Shown: in pieces, positions 45,367 to 57,262 of the stretch
How the letters are laid out: the number at the start of each line of letters is the position of its first letter
Position numbering within the stretch: position 1 is the stretch's first letter
Assembly: GCA_029224185.1 (NCBI GenBank)
Contig: CM055196.1
Span: 372,001-436,000, forward strand
Direction of reading: 5' to 3'
Source of the DNA: Karalla daura
Lineage: Eukaryota > Chordata > Actinopteri > Chaetodontiformes > Leiognathidae
Length of the DNA stretch: 64,000 nucleotides
Program-made: the position numbers and the translations under genes
The notes under the pieces: model-generated
Databases searched by the model: none
Seen by the model: the letters and a program-made list of their open reading frames with translations, nothing else
What the model was told of the DNA's origin: nothing

Positions 45367-48300
45367 AAGCTTTTGCTGCCATGCTCAGCATGTAGGACAC
45401 TATTATACAGCAAATTGCCTGTATTGTGTTCACAAAGCCGATTTAGGCCGTTTTACTGAACTGCGAGCGTCAAACTGTGGGACGATGCATTTCAGAAGCT
45501 CTTTCTACCACATTCATGATGTTGGCCGAAACTGCACAGCAAAATGCCTGTATTGTGTTCAGAAAGCCAAGTTGAGCCTTTTTATGGAACTGCGAACGCG
45601 AACTTGAGAAAACGCATTTGAGAAGCTTTTGCTGCCAAATTCAGCATGTTGGCCACTACGATACAGCAGATTGCCTGGATTGTGTTCACAAAGCCGATTT
45701 CGGCCGTTTTACAGAACTGCAACCGTGAAACTGAGTGAAAGTGCATTTCAGAAGCTCTTTCTATCACATTCATCATGTTGGCCTAAACTGCAGGGCAAAA
45801 TGCCTATAATGTGTTCAGATAGCCAAGTTGAGCCTTTTTATGCAACTGCGAACGCGAAAATGAGAAAACGCATTTGAGAAGCTTTTGCTGCCACCTTCAG
45901 CATGTAGGCCCCTACTAATCAGCAAAATTGCCTGTATTGTGTTCACAAAGCCGATTTCGGCCGTTTTAGAGAACTGCAACTGTGAAACTGAGTGAAAATG
46001 CACTTCAGTAGCTCTTTCTACCACATTCAACATGTTGGCCCAAAATGTACAGCAAAATGCCTGTAATGTGTTCTGAAAGCCAAGTTGAGCCTTTTTATAG
46101 AACTACGAACGCGAAACTGAGAAAATGTATTTGAGAAGCTTTTGCTGCCATGTTCAGCATGTTGGACACTACAATACAGCAAATTGCCTGTATTGTGTTC
46201 ACAAAGCCGATTTCGGCCGTTTTACAGAACTGCAACCGTGAAACTGAGTGAAAATTCATTTCAGTCGCTCTTTCTACCACATTCATCATGTTGGCCCAAA
46301 CTGCACAGCAAAATGCCTGTAATGTGTTCTGAAAGCCGAGTTGAGCCTTTTTGTAGAACTACGAACGCGAAACTGAGGAAATGTATTTGGGAAGCTTTTG
46401 CTGCCATGTTCAGCATGTTGGACACTACAATACAGCAAATTGCCTGTATTGTGTTCACAAAGCCGATTTCGGCCGTTTTACAGAACTGCAACCGTGAAAA
46501 TGAGTGAAAATGCATTTCAGAAGCTCTTTCTATCACATTCATCATGTTGGCCTAAACTGCAGGGCAAAATGCCTATAATGTGTTCAGAAAGCCAAGTTGA
46601 GCCTTTTTACGGAACTGCGAACGCGAAACTGAGAAAACGCATTTGAGAAGCTTTTGCTGCCACCTTAAGCATGTTGGCCCCTACTATACAGCAAAGTGCC
46701 TGTATTGTGTTCACAAAGCCGATTTCGGCCGTTTTACAGAACTGCAACCGTGAAAATGAGATAAAATGCATTTCAGGAGCTCTTTCTACCACATTCAACA
46801 TGTTGGCCCAAAATGCACAGCAAAATGCCTGTAATATGTTCTGAAAGCCAAGTTGAGCCTTTTTATAGAACTACGGACGCAAAACTGAGGAAATGTATTT
46901 GAGAAGCTTTTGCTGCCATGTTCAGCATGTTGGACACTACTAAACACCAAATTGCCTGTATTGTGTTCACAAAGCCGATTTCGGCCGTTTTACAGAACTG
47001 CGAGCGTCAAATTATGGGACGATGCATTTCAGAAGCTCTTTCTACCACATTCATCATGTTGGCCCAAACTGCACAAGAAAATGCCTGTAATGTGTTCTGA
47101 AAGCCAAGTTGAGCCTTTTTATAGAACTACGAACGCGAAACTGAGAAAATGTATTTGAGAAGCTTTTGCTGCCATGTTCAGCATGTTGGACACTACAATA
47201 CAGCAAATTGCCTGTATTGTGTTCACAAAGCCGATTTCGGCCGTTTTACAGAACTGCAACCGTGAAACTGAGTGAAAATGCATTTCAGAAGCTCTTTCTA
47301 CCACATTCATCATGTTGGCCCAAACTGCACAGCAAAATGCCTGTAATGTGTTCTGAAAGCCGAGTTGAGCCTTTTTGTAGAACTACGAACGCGAAACTGA
47401 GGAAATGTATTTGAGAAGCTTTTGCTGCCATGTTCAGCATGTTGGACACTACTAAACACCAAATTGCCTGTATTGTGTTCACAAAGCCGATTTCGGCCGT
47501 TTTACAGAACTGCGAGCGTCAAATTATGGGACGATGCATTTCAGAAGCTCTTTCTACCACATTCATCATGTTGGCCCAAACTGCACAAGAAAATGCCTGT
47601 AATGTGTTCTGAAAGCCAAGTTGAGCCTTTTTATAGAACTACGAACGCGAAACTGAGAAAATGTATTTGAGAAGCTTTTGCTGCCATGTTCAGCATGTTG
47701 GACACTACAATACAGCAAATTGCCTGTATTGTGTTCACAAAGCCGATTTCGGCCGTTTTACAGAACTGCAACCGTGAAACTGAGTGAAAATGCATTTCAG
47801 AAGCTCTTTCTACCACATTCATCATGTTGGCCCAAACTGCACAGCAAAATGCCTGTAATGTGTTCTGAAAGCCGAGTTGAGCCTTTTTGTAGAACTACGA
47901 ACGCGAAACTGAGGAAATGTATTTGAGAAGCTTTTGCTGCCATGTTCAGCATGTTGGACACTACAATACAGCAAATTGCCTGTATTGTGTTCACAAAGCC
48001 GATTTCGGCCGTTTTACAGAACTGCAACCTTGAAACTGAGTGAAAATGCATTTCAGTAGCTCTTTCTACCACATTCAACATGTTGGCCCAAAATGCACAG
48101 CAAAATGCCTGGAATGTGTTCTGAAAGCCGAGTTGAGCCTTTTTATAGAACTACGAACGCGAAACTGAGAAAACGCATTTGAGAAGCTTTTGCTGCCATA
48201 TTCAGCATGTTGGCCACTACTATACAGCAGATTGCCTGTATTGTCTTCACAAAGCCGATTTCGGCCGTTTCACAGAACTGCGAGCGTCAAACTGTGGGAA

Positions 48301-49210
48301 GATGCATTTCAGAAGCTCTTTCTACCACATTCATCATGTTGGCCCAAACTGCACAGCAAAATGCCTGTATTGTGTTCTGAAACCCAAGTTGAGCCTTTTT
48401 ATAGAACTGCGAACGCGAAACTGAGAAAATGTATTTGAGAAGCTTTTGCTGCCATGTTCAGCATGTTGGACACGACAATACAGCAAATTGCCTGTATTGT
48501 GTTCACACAGCCGATTTCGGCCGTTTTACAGAACTGCAACCGTGAAACTGAGTGAAAATGCATTTCAGTAGCTCTTTCTACCACATTCATCATGTTGGCA
48601 TAAACTGCAGGGCAAAATGCCTATTATGTTTTCAGAAAGCCATGTTGACAAGCCTTTTTATGGAACTGCGAACGCGAAACTGAGAAAATGTATTTGAGAA
48701 GCTTTTGCTGCCATGTTCAGCATGTTGGACACTATTATACAGCAAATTGCCTGTATTGTGTTCACAAAGCCGATTTAGGCCGTTTTACTGAACTGCGAGC
48801 GTCAAACTGTGGGACGATGCATTTCAGAAGCTCTTTCTACCACATTCATGATGTTGGCCGAAACTGCACAGCAAAATGCCTGTAATGTGTTCTGAAACCC
48901 AAGTTGAGCCTTTTTATAGAACTGCGAACGCGAAACTGAGAAAATGTATTTGAGAAGCTTTTGCTGCCATGTTCAGCATGTTGGACACTACTATACAGCA
49001 AATTGCCTGTATTGTGTTCAAAAAGCCGATTTCGGCCGTTTTACAGAACTGCAACTGTGAAACTGAGTGAAAATGCATTTCAGTAGCTCGTTCTACCACA
49101 TTCAACATGTTGGCCCAAAATGCACAGCAAAAAGCCTGTAATGTGTTCTGAAAGCCAAGTTGAGCCTTTTTATAGAACTACGAACGCAAAACTGAGAAAA
49201 TGTATACGAG
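45367..49210. repeat. Array B HOR form I with N-Q2 duplication (15 units, 3844 bp)
   Basis: The order is T-G-U-Q-Q3-L-N-Q2-N-Q2-R-Y-D-T'-F. The length is the full form (3332 bp) plus 512 bp. Confidence 0.92.
46904..47927. repeat. 512-bp tandem duplication (N-Q2)x2
   Basis: N-Q2 at 46904-47415 is followed by an apparently identical N-Q2 at 47416-47927. No other form I copy in the window has this duplication, so it is the youngest visible change in this lineage or an assembly slip. Confidence 0.9.
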
Positions 49211-51876
49211 AAGCTTTTGCTGCCATGCTCAGCATGTAGGACACTATTATACAGCAAATTGCCTGTATTGTGTTCACAAAGCCGATTTAGGCCGTTTTAC
49301 TGAACTGCGAGCGTCAAACTGTGGGACGATGCATTTCAGAAGCTCTTTCTACCACATTCATGATGTTGGCCGAAACTGCACAGCAAAATGCCTGTATTGT
49401 GTTCAGAAAGCCAAGTTGAGCCTTTTTATGGAACTGCGAACGCGAACTTGAGAAAACGCATTTGAGAAGCTTTTGCTGCCAAATTCAGCATGTTGGCCAC
49501 TACGATACAGCAGATTGCCTGGATTGTGTTCACAAAGCCGATTTCGGCCGTTTTACAGAACTGCAACCGTGAAACTGAGTGAAAGTGCATTTCAGAAGCT
49601 CTTTCTATCACATTCATCATGTTGGCCTAAACTGCAGGGCAAAATGCCTATAATGTGTTCAGATAGCCAAGTTGAGCCTTTTTATGCAACTGCGAACGCG
49701 AAAATGAGAAAACGCATTTGAGAAGCTTTTGCTGCCACCTTCAGCATGTAGGCCCCTACTAATCAGCAAAATTGCCTGTATTGTGTTCACAAAGCCGATT
49801 TCGGCCGTTTTAGAGAACTGCAACTGTGAAACTGAGTGAAAATGCACTTCAGTAGCTCTTTCTACCACATTCAACATGTTGGCCCAAAATGTACAGCAAA
49901 ATGCCTGTAATGTGTTCTGAAAGCCAAGTTGAGCCTTTTTATAGAACTACGAACGCGAAACTGAGAAAATGTATTTGAGAAGCTTTTGCTGCCATGTTCA
50001 GCATGTTGGACACTACAATACAGCAAATTGCCTGTATTGTGTTCACAAAGCCGATTTCGGCCGTTTTACAGAACTGCAACCGTGAAACTGAGTGAAAATT
50101 CATTTCAGTCGCTCTTTCTACCACATTCATCATGTTGGCCCAAACTGCACAGCAAAATGCCTGTAATGTGTTCTGAAAGCCGAGTTGAGCCTTTTTGTAG
50201 AACTACGAACGCGAAACTGAGGAAATGTATTTGGGAAGCTTTTGCTGCCATGTTCAGCATGTTGGACACTACAATACAGCAAATTGCCTGTATTGTGTTC
50301 ACAAAGCCGATTTCGGCCGTTTTACAGAACTGCAACCGTGAAAATGAGTGAAAATGCATTTCAGAAGCTCTTTCTATCACATTCATCATGTTGGCCTAAA
50401 CTGCAGGGCAAAATGCCTATAATGTGTTCAGAAAGCCAAGTTGAGCCTTTTTACGGAACTGCGAACGCGAAACTGAGAAAACGCATTTGAGAAGCTTTTG
50501 CTGCCATGTTCAGCATGTTGGACACTACTATACAGCAATTTGCCTGTATTGTGTTCACAAAGCCGATTTCGGCCGTTTTACAGAACTGCAACCGTGAAAC
50601 TGAGTGAAAATTCATTTCAGTAGCTCTTTCTACCACATTCAACATGTTGGCCCAAAATGCACAGCAAAATGCCTGTAATATATTCTGAAAGCCAAGTTGA
50701 GCCTTTTTATAGAACTACGAACGCGAAACTGAGAAAACGCATTTGAGAAGCTTTTGCTGCCACCTTCAGCATGTTGGCCCCTACTATACAGCACATTGCC
50801 TGTATTGTGTTCACAAAGCCGATTTCGGCCGTTTTACAGAACTGCAACCGTAAAACTGAGTGAAAATTCATTTCAGTAGCGCTTTCTACCACATTCAACA
50901 TGTTGGCCCAAAATGCACAGCAAAATGCCTGTAATGTATTCTGAAAGCCAAGTTGAGCCTTTTTACGGAACTGCGAACGCGAAACTGAGAAAACGCATTT
51001 GAGAAGCTTTTGCTGCCACCTTAAGCATGTTGGCCCCTACTATACAGCAAAGTGCCTGTATTGTGTTCACAAAGCCGATTTCGGCCGTTTTACAGAACTG
51101 CAACCGTGAAAATGAGATAAAATGCATTTCAGGAGCTCTTTCTACCACATTCAACATGTTGGCCCAAAATGCACAGCAAAATGCCTGTAATATGTTCTGA
51201 AAGCCAAGTTGAGCCTTTTTATAGAACTACGGACGCAAAACTGAGGAAATGTATTTGAGAAGCTTTTGCTGCCATGTTCAGCATGTTGGACACTACTAAA
51301 CACCAAATTGCCTGTATTGTGTTCACAAAGCCGATTTCGGCCGTTTTACAGAACTGCGAGCAGCAAAAGAAGCTTTTGCTGCCATGTTCAGCATGTTGGC
51401 CCCTACTATACAGCAAATTGTCTGTATTGTGTTCACAAAGCCGATCTCGGCCGTTTTACAGAACTGCAACCATGAAACTGAGTGAAATTGCATTTCAGTA
51501 GCTCTTTAAACCACATTCAAAATGTTGGCCCTAAATGCACAGCAAAATGCCTGTAATGTGTTCTGAAAGCCGAGTTGAGCCTTTTTATAGAACTACGAAC
51601 GCGAAACTGAGAAAACGCACTTGCTTTTGCTGCCATGTTCAGCATGTTGGACACTACTATACAGCAAATTGCCTGTATTGTGTTCAAAAAGCCGATTTCG
51701 GCCGTTTTACAGAACTGCAACTGTGAAACTGAGTGAAAATGCATTTCAGTAGCTCGTTCTACCACATTCAACATGTTGGCCCAAAATGCACAGCAAAAAG
51801 CCTGTAATGTGTTCTGAAAGCCAAGTTGAGCCTTTTTATAGAACTACGAACGCAAAACTGAGAAAATGTATACGAG
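49211..51876. repeat. Array B hybrid HOR, form I to form II (2666 bp)
   Basis: The order is T-G-U-Q-Q3-O-C-L-N110-W-F. The left part is form I and the right part is form II. The switch lies in the second half of Q3, where Q3 and P are identical, between about 50420 (after the Q3-specific ctgcagggcaaaatgcc) and 50500 (before the O-specific catgttcag). Unit lengths sum to 2666. Confidence 0.9.
51260..51369. repeat. N110 scar, fourth copy
   Basis: The same 110-bp truncated N lies inside the hybrid HOR, followed by the 251-bp W unit (51370-51620). It shows that the right part of the hybrid came from form II. Confidence 0.9.
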
Positions 51877-54800
51877 AAGCTTTTGCTGCCATGCTCAGCA
51901 TGTAGGACACTATTATACAGCAAATTGCCTGTATTGTGTTCACAAAGCCGATTTAGGCCGTTTTACTGAACTGCGAGCGTCAAACTGTGGGACGATGCAT
52001 TTCAGAAGCTCTTTCTACCACATTCATGATGTTGGCCGAAACTGCACAGCAAAATGCCTGTATTGTGTTCAGAAAGCCAAGTTGAGCCTTTTTATGGAAC
52101 TGCGAACGCGAACTTGAGAAAACGCATTTGAGAAGCTTTTGCTGCCAAATTCAGCATGTTGGCCACTACGATACAGCAGATTGCCTGGATTGTGTTCACA
52201 AAGCCGATTTCGGCCGTTTTACAGAACTGCAACCGTGAAACTGAGTGAAAGTGCATTTCAGAAGCTCTTTCTATCACATTCATCATGTTGGCCTAAACTG
52301 CAGGGCAAAATGCCTATAATGTGTTCAGATAGCCAAGTTGAGCCTTTTTATGCAACTGCGAACGCGAAAATGAGAAAACGCATTTGAGAAGCTTTTGCTG
52401 CCACCTTCAGCATGTAGGCCCCTACTAATCAGCAAAATTGCCTGTATTGTGTTCACAAAGCCGATTTCGGCCGTTTTAGAGAACTGCAACTGTGAAGCTG
52501 AGTGAAAATGCACTTCAGTAGCTCTTTCTACCACATTCAACATGTTGGCCCAAAATGTACAGCAAAATGCCTGTAATGTGTTCTGAAAGCCAAGTTGAGC
52601 CTTTTTATAGAACTACGAACGCGAAACTGAGAAAATGTATTTGAGAAGCTTTTGCTGCCATGTTCAGCATGTTGGACACTACAATACAGCAAATTGCCTG
52701 TATTGTGTTCACAAAGCCGATTTCGGCCGTTTTACAGAACTGCAACCGTGAAACTGAGTGAAAATTCATTTCAGTCGCTCTTTCTACCACATTCATCATG
52801 TTGGCCCAAACTGCACAGCAAAATGCCTGTAATGTGTTCTGAAAGCCGAGTTGAGCCTTTTTGTAGAACTACGAACGCGAAACTGAGGAAATGTATTTGG
52901 GAAGCTTTTGCTGCCATGTTCAGCATGTTGGACACTACAATACAGCAAATTGCCTGTATTGTGTTCACAAAGCCGATTTCGGCCGTTTTACAGAACTGCA
53001 ACCGTGAAAATGAGTGAAAATGCATTTCAGAAGCTCTTTCTATCACATTCATCATGTTGGCCCAAACTGCACAGCAAAATGCCTGTAATGTGTTCTGAAA
53101 GCCGAGTTGAGCCTTTTTGTAGAACTACGAACGCGAAACTGAGGAAATGTATTTGAGAAGCTTTTGCTGCCATGTTCAGCATGTTGGACACTACAATACA
53201 GCAAATTGCCTGTATTGTGTTCACAAAGCCGATTTCGGCCGTTTTACAGAACTGCAACCTTGAAACTGAGTGAAAATGCATTTCAGTAGCTCTTTCTACC
53301 ACATTCAACATGTTGGCCCAAAATGCACAGCAAAATGCCTGGAATGTGTTCTGAAAGCCGAGTTGAGCCTTTTTATAGAACTACGAACGCGAAACTGAGA
53401 AAACGCATTTGAGAAGCTTTTGCTGCCATATTCAGCATGTTGGCCACTACTATACAGCAGATTGCCTGTATTGTCTTCACAAAGCCGATTTCGGCCGTTT
53501 CACAGAACTGCGAGCGTCAAACTGTGGGAAGATGCATTTCAGAAGCTCTTTCTACCACATTCATCATGTTGGCCCAAACTGCACAAGAAAATGCCTGTAA
53601 TGTGTTCTGAAAGCCAAGTTGAGCCTTTTTATAGAACTACGAACGCGAAACTGAGAAAACGCATTTGAGAAGCTTTTGCTGCCATATTCAGCATGTTGGC
53701 CACTACTATACAGCAGATTGCCTGTATTGTCTTCACAAAGCCGATTTCGGCCGTTTCACAGAACTGCGAGCGTCAAACTGTGGGAAGATGCATTTCAGAA
53801 GCTCTTTCTACCACATTCATCATGTTGGCCCAAACTGCACAGCAAAATGCCTGTAATGTGTTCTGAAACCCAAGTTGAGCCTTTTTATAGAACTGCGAAC
53901 GCGAAACTGAGAAAATGTATTTGAGAAGCTTTTGCTGCCATGTTCAGCATGTTGGACACGACAATACAGCAAATTGCCTGTATTGTGTTCACACAGCCGA
54001 TTTCGGCCGTTTTACAGAACTGCAACCGTGAAACTGAGTGAAAATGCATTTCAGTAGCTCTTTCTACCACATTCATCATGTTGGCCTAAACTGCAGGGCA
54101 AAATGCCTATTATGTTTTCAGAAAGCCATGTTGACAAGCCTTTTTATGGAACTGCGAACGCGAAACTGAGAAAACGAATTTGAGAAGCTTTTGCTGCCAC
54201 CTTCAGCATGTTGGCCACTACTATACAGCAAATTGCCTGTATTGTGTTCACAAAGCCGATTTCGGCCGTTTTACAGAACTGCAACCGTGAAACTGAGTGA
54301 AAATGCATTTCAGAAGCTCTTTCTATCACATTCATCATGTTGGCCTAAACTGCAGGTCAAAATACCTATAATGTGTTCAGAAAGCCAAGTTGAGCCTTTT
54401 TACGGAACTGCGAACGCGAAACTGAGAAAACGCATTTGAGAAGCTTTTGCTGCCATGTTCAGCATGTTGGACACTACTATACAGCAATTTGCCTGTATTG
54501 TGTTCACAAAGCCGATTTCGGCCGTTTTACAGAACTGCAACCTTGAAACTGAGTGAAAATGCATTTCAGTAGCTCTTTCTACCACATTCAACATGTTGGC
54601 CCAAAATGCACAGCAAAATGCCTGGAATGTGTTCTGAAAGCCGAGTTGAGCCTTTTTATAGAACTACGAACGCGAAACTGAGAAAACGCATTTGAGAAGC
54701 TTTTGCTGCCATATTCAGCATGTTGGCCACTACTATACAGCAGATTGCCTGTATTGTCTTCACAAAGCCGATTTCGGCCGTTTCACAGAACTGCGAGCGT

Positions 54801-56750
54801 CAAACTGTGGGAAGATGCATTTCAGAAGCTCTTTCTACCACATTCATCATGTTGGCCCAAACTGCACAGCAAAATGCCTGTAATGTGTTCTGAAACCCAA
54901 GTTGAGCCTTTTTATAGAACTGCGAACGCGAAACTGAGAAAATGTATTTGAGAAGCTTTTGCTGCCATGTTCAGCATGTTGGACACGACAATACAGCAAA
55001 TTGCCTGTATTGTGTTCACACAGCCGATTTCGGCCGTTTTACAGAACTGCAACCGTGAAACTGAGTGAAAATGCATTTCAGTAGCTCTTTCTACCACATT
55101 CATCATGTTGGCCTAAACTGCAGGGCAAAATGCCGATTATGTTTTCAGAAAGCCATGTTGACAAGCCTTTTTATGGAACTGCGAACGCGAAACTGAGAAA
55201 ACGAATTTGAGAAGCTTTTGCTGCCACCTTCAGCATGTTGGCCACTACTATACAGCAAATTGCCTGTATTGTGTTCACAAAGCCGATTTCGGCCGTTTTA
55301 CAGAACTGCAACCGTGAAACTGAGTGAAAATGCATTTCAGAAGCTCTTTCTATCACATTCATCATGTTGGCCTAAACTGCAGGTCAAAATACCTATAATG
55401 TGTTCAGAAAGCCAAGTTGAGCCTTTTTACGGAACTGCGAACGCGAAACTGAGAAAACGCATTTGAGAAGCTTTTGCTGCCATGTTCAGCATGTTGGACA
55501 CTACTATACAGCAATTTGCCTGTATTGTGTTCACAAAGCCGATTTCGGCCGTTTTACAGAACTGCAACAGTGAAACTGAGTGAAAATTCATTTCAGTAGC
55601 TCTTTCTACCACATTCAACATGTTGGCCCAAACTGCACAGCAAAATGCCTGTAATATATTCTGAAAGCCAAGTTGAGCCTTTTTATAGAACTACGAACGC
55701 GAAACAGAGAAAACGCATTTGAGAAGCTTTTGCTGCCACCTTCAGCATGTTGGCCCCTACTATACAGCACATTGCCTGTATTGTGTTCACAAAGCCGATT
55801 TCGGCCGTTTTACAGAACTGCAACCGTAAAACTGAGTGAAAATTCATTTCAGTAGCGCTTTCTACCACATTCAACATGTTGGCCCAAAATGCACAGCAAA
55901 ATGCCTGTAATGTATTCTGAAAGCCAAGTTGAGCCTTTTTACGGAACTGCGAACGCGAAACTGAGAAAACGCATTTGAGAAGCTTTTGCTGCCACCTTAA
56001 GCATGTTGGCCACTACTATACAGCAAAGTGCCTGTATTGTGTTCACAAAGCCGATTTCGGCCGTTTTACAGAACTGCAACCGTGAAAATGAGATAAAATG
56101 CATTTCAGGAGCTCTTTCTACCACATTCAACATGTTGGCCCAAAATGCACAGCAAAATTCCTGTAATATGTTCTGAAAGCCAAGTTGAGCCTTTTTATAG
56201 AACTACGAACGCAAAACTGAGAAAATGTATTTGAGAAGCTTTTGCTGCCATGTTCAGCATGTTGGACACTACTAAACACCAAATTGCCTGTATTGTGTTC
56301 ACAAAGCCGATTTCGGCCGTTTTACAGAACTGCGAGCGTCAAATTATGGGACGATGCATTTCAGTAGCTCTTTCTACAACATTCATCATGTTGGCCCAAA
56401 CTGCACAAGAAAATGCCTGTAATGTGTTCTGAAAGCCAAGTTGAGCCTTTTTATAGAACTACGAACGCGAAACTGAGAAAATGTATTTGAGAAGCTTTTG
56501 CTGCCATGTTCAGCATGTTGGCCCCTACTATACAGCAAATTGTCTGTATTGTGTTCACAAAGCCGATCTCGGCCGTTTTACAGAACTGCAACCATGAAAC
56601 TGAGTGAAATTGCATTTCAGTAGCTCTTTAAACCACATTCAAAATGTTGGCCCTAAATGCACAGCAAAATGCCTGTAATGTGTTCAGAAAGCCAAGTTGA
56701 CAAGCCTTTTTATGGAACTGCGAACGCGAAACTGAGAAAACGCATTTGAG
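51877..56750. repeat. Array B terminal mixed HOR (19 units)
   Basis: The order is T-G-U-Q-(Q3/Q2)-R-Y-Y-D-P-O-Y-D-P-O-C-L-N-W. The unit at 52902 is a Q3-to-Q2 fusion that removes L and N; the switch lies between about 53047 and 53062. Y-D-P-O is duplicated (53670-54696 and 54697-55723). N at 56236 is full length, unlike N110. Private substitutions begin to accumulate (52497 A to G, 55135 T to G, aacagtgaaac near 55566). Confidence 0.87.
53670..55723. repeat. Tandem duplication of Y-D-P-O (2 x 1027 bp), second locus
   Basis: This is the same four-unit duplication as at 29926-31979, with the same arrangement of O variants (aaccttgaaac in the first copy). The second copy here has diverged slightly (tgccgattatg, aacagtgaaac). 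The duplication is probably older than the copying of the form II block at 29157. Confidence 0.87.
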
Positions 56751-57262
56751 AAGCTTTTGCTGCCACCTTCAGCATGTTGGCCCCTACGATACAGCAAATT
56801 GCCTGTATTGTGTTCACAAAGCCAATTTCGGCCGTTTTACAGATCTGCAACCGTGAAACTGAGTGAAAATGCATTTCAGAAGCTCTTTCTATCACATTCA
56901 TCATGCTGGCCTAAACTGCAGGGCAAAATGCGTATAATGTGTTCAGAAAGCCAAGTTGAACCTTTTTATGGAACTGTGAACGCGAACCTGAGAAAACGCT
57001 TTTGAGAAGCTTTTGCTGCCATATTCAGCATGTTGGCCACTACTATACAGCAGATTGCCTGTATTGTGTTCACAAAGCCGATTTCGGCCGTTTCACAGAA
57101 CTGCGAGCGTCAAACTGTGGGAAGATGCATTTCAGAAGCTCTTTCTACCACATTCATCATGTTGGCCCAAACTGCACAGCAAAATGCCTGTAATGTGTTC
57201 TGAAACCCAAGTTGAGCCTTTTTGTAGAACTACGAACGCGAAACTGAGAAAATGTATTTGAG
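56751..57262. repeat. Array B diverged units (2 units)
   Basis: The unit at 56751 carries private changes (gccaatttcgg, acagatctgc, catgctggcc, tgcgtataatg, gaactgtgaacgcgaacctg). The unit at 57007 is Y-like but keeps cctgtattgtgttc, where core Y units read cttc. Neither occurs in the core HORs. Confidence 0.85.
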
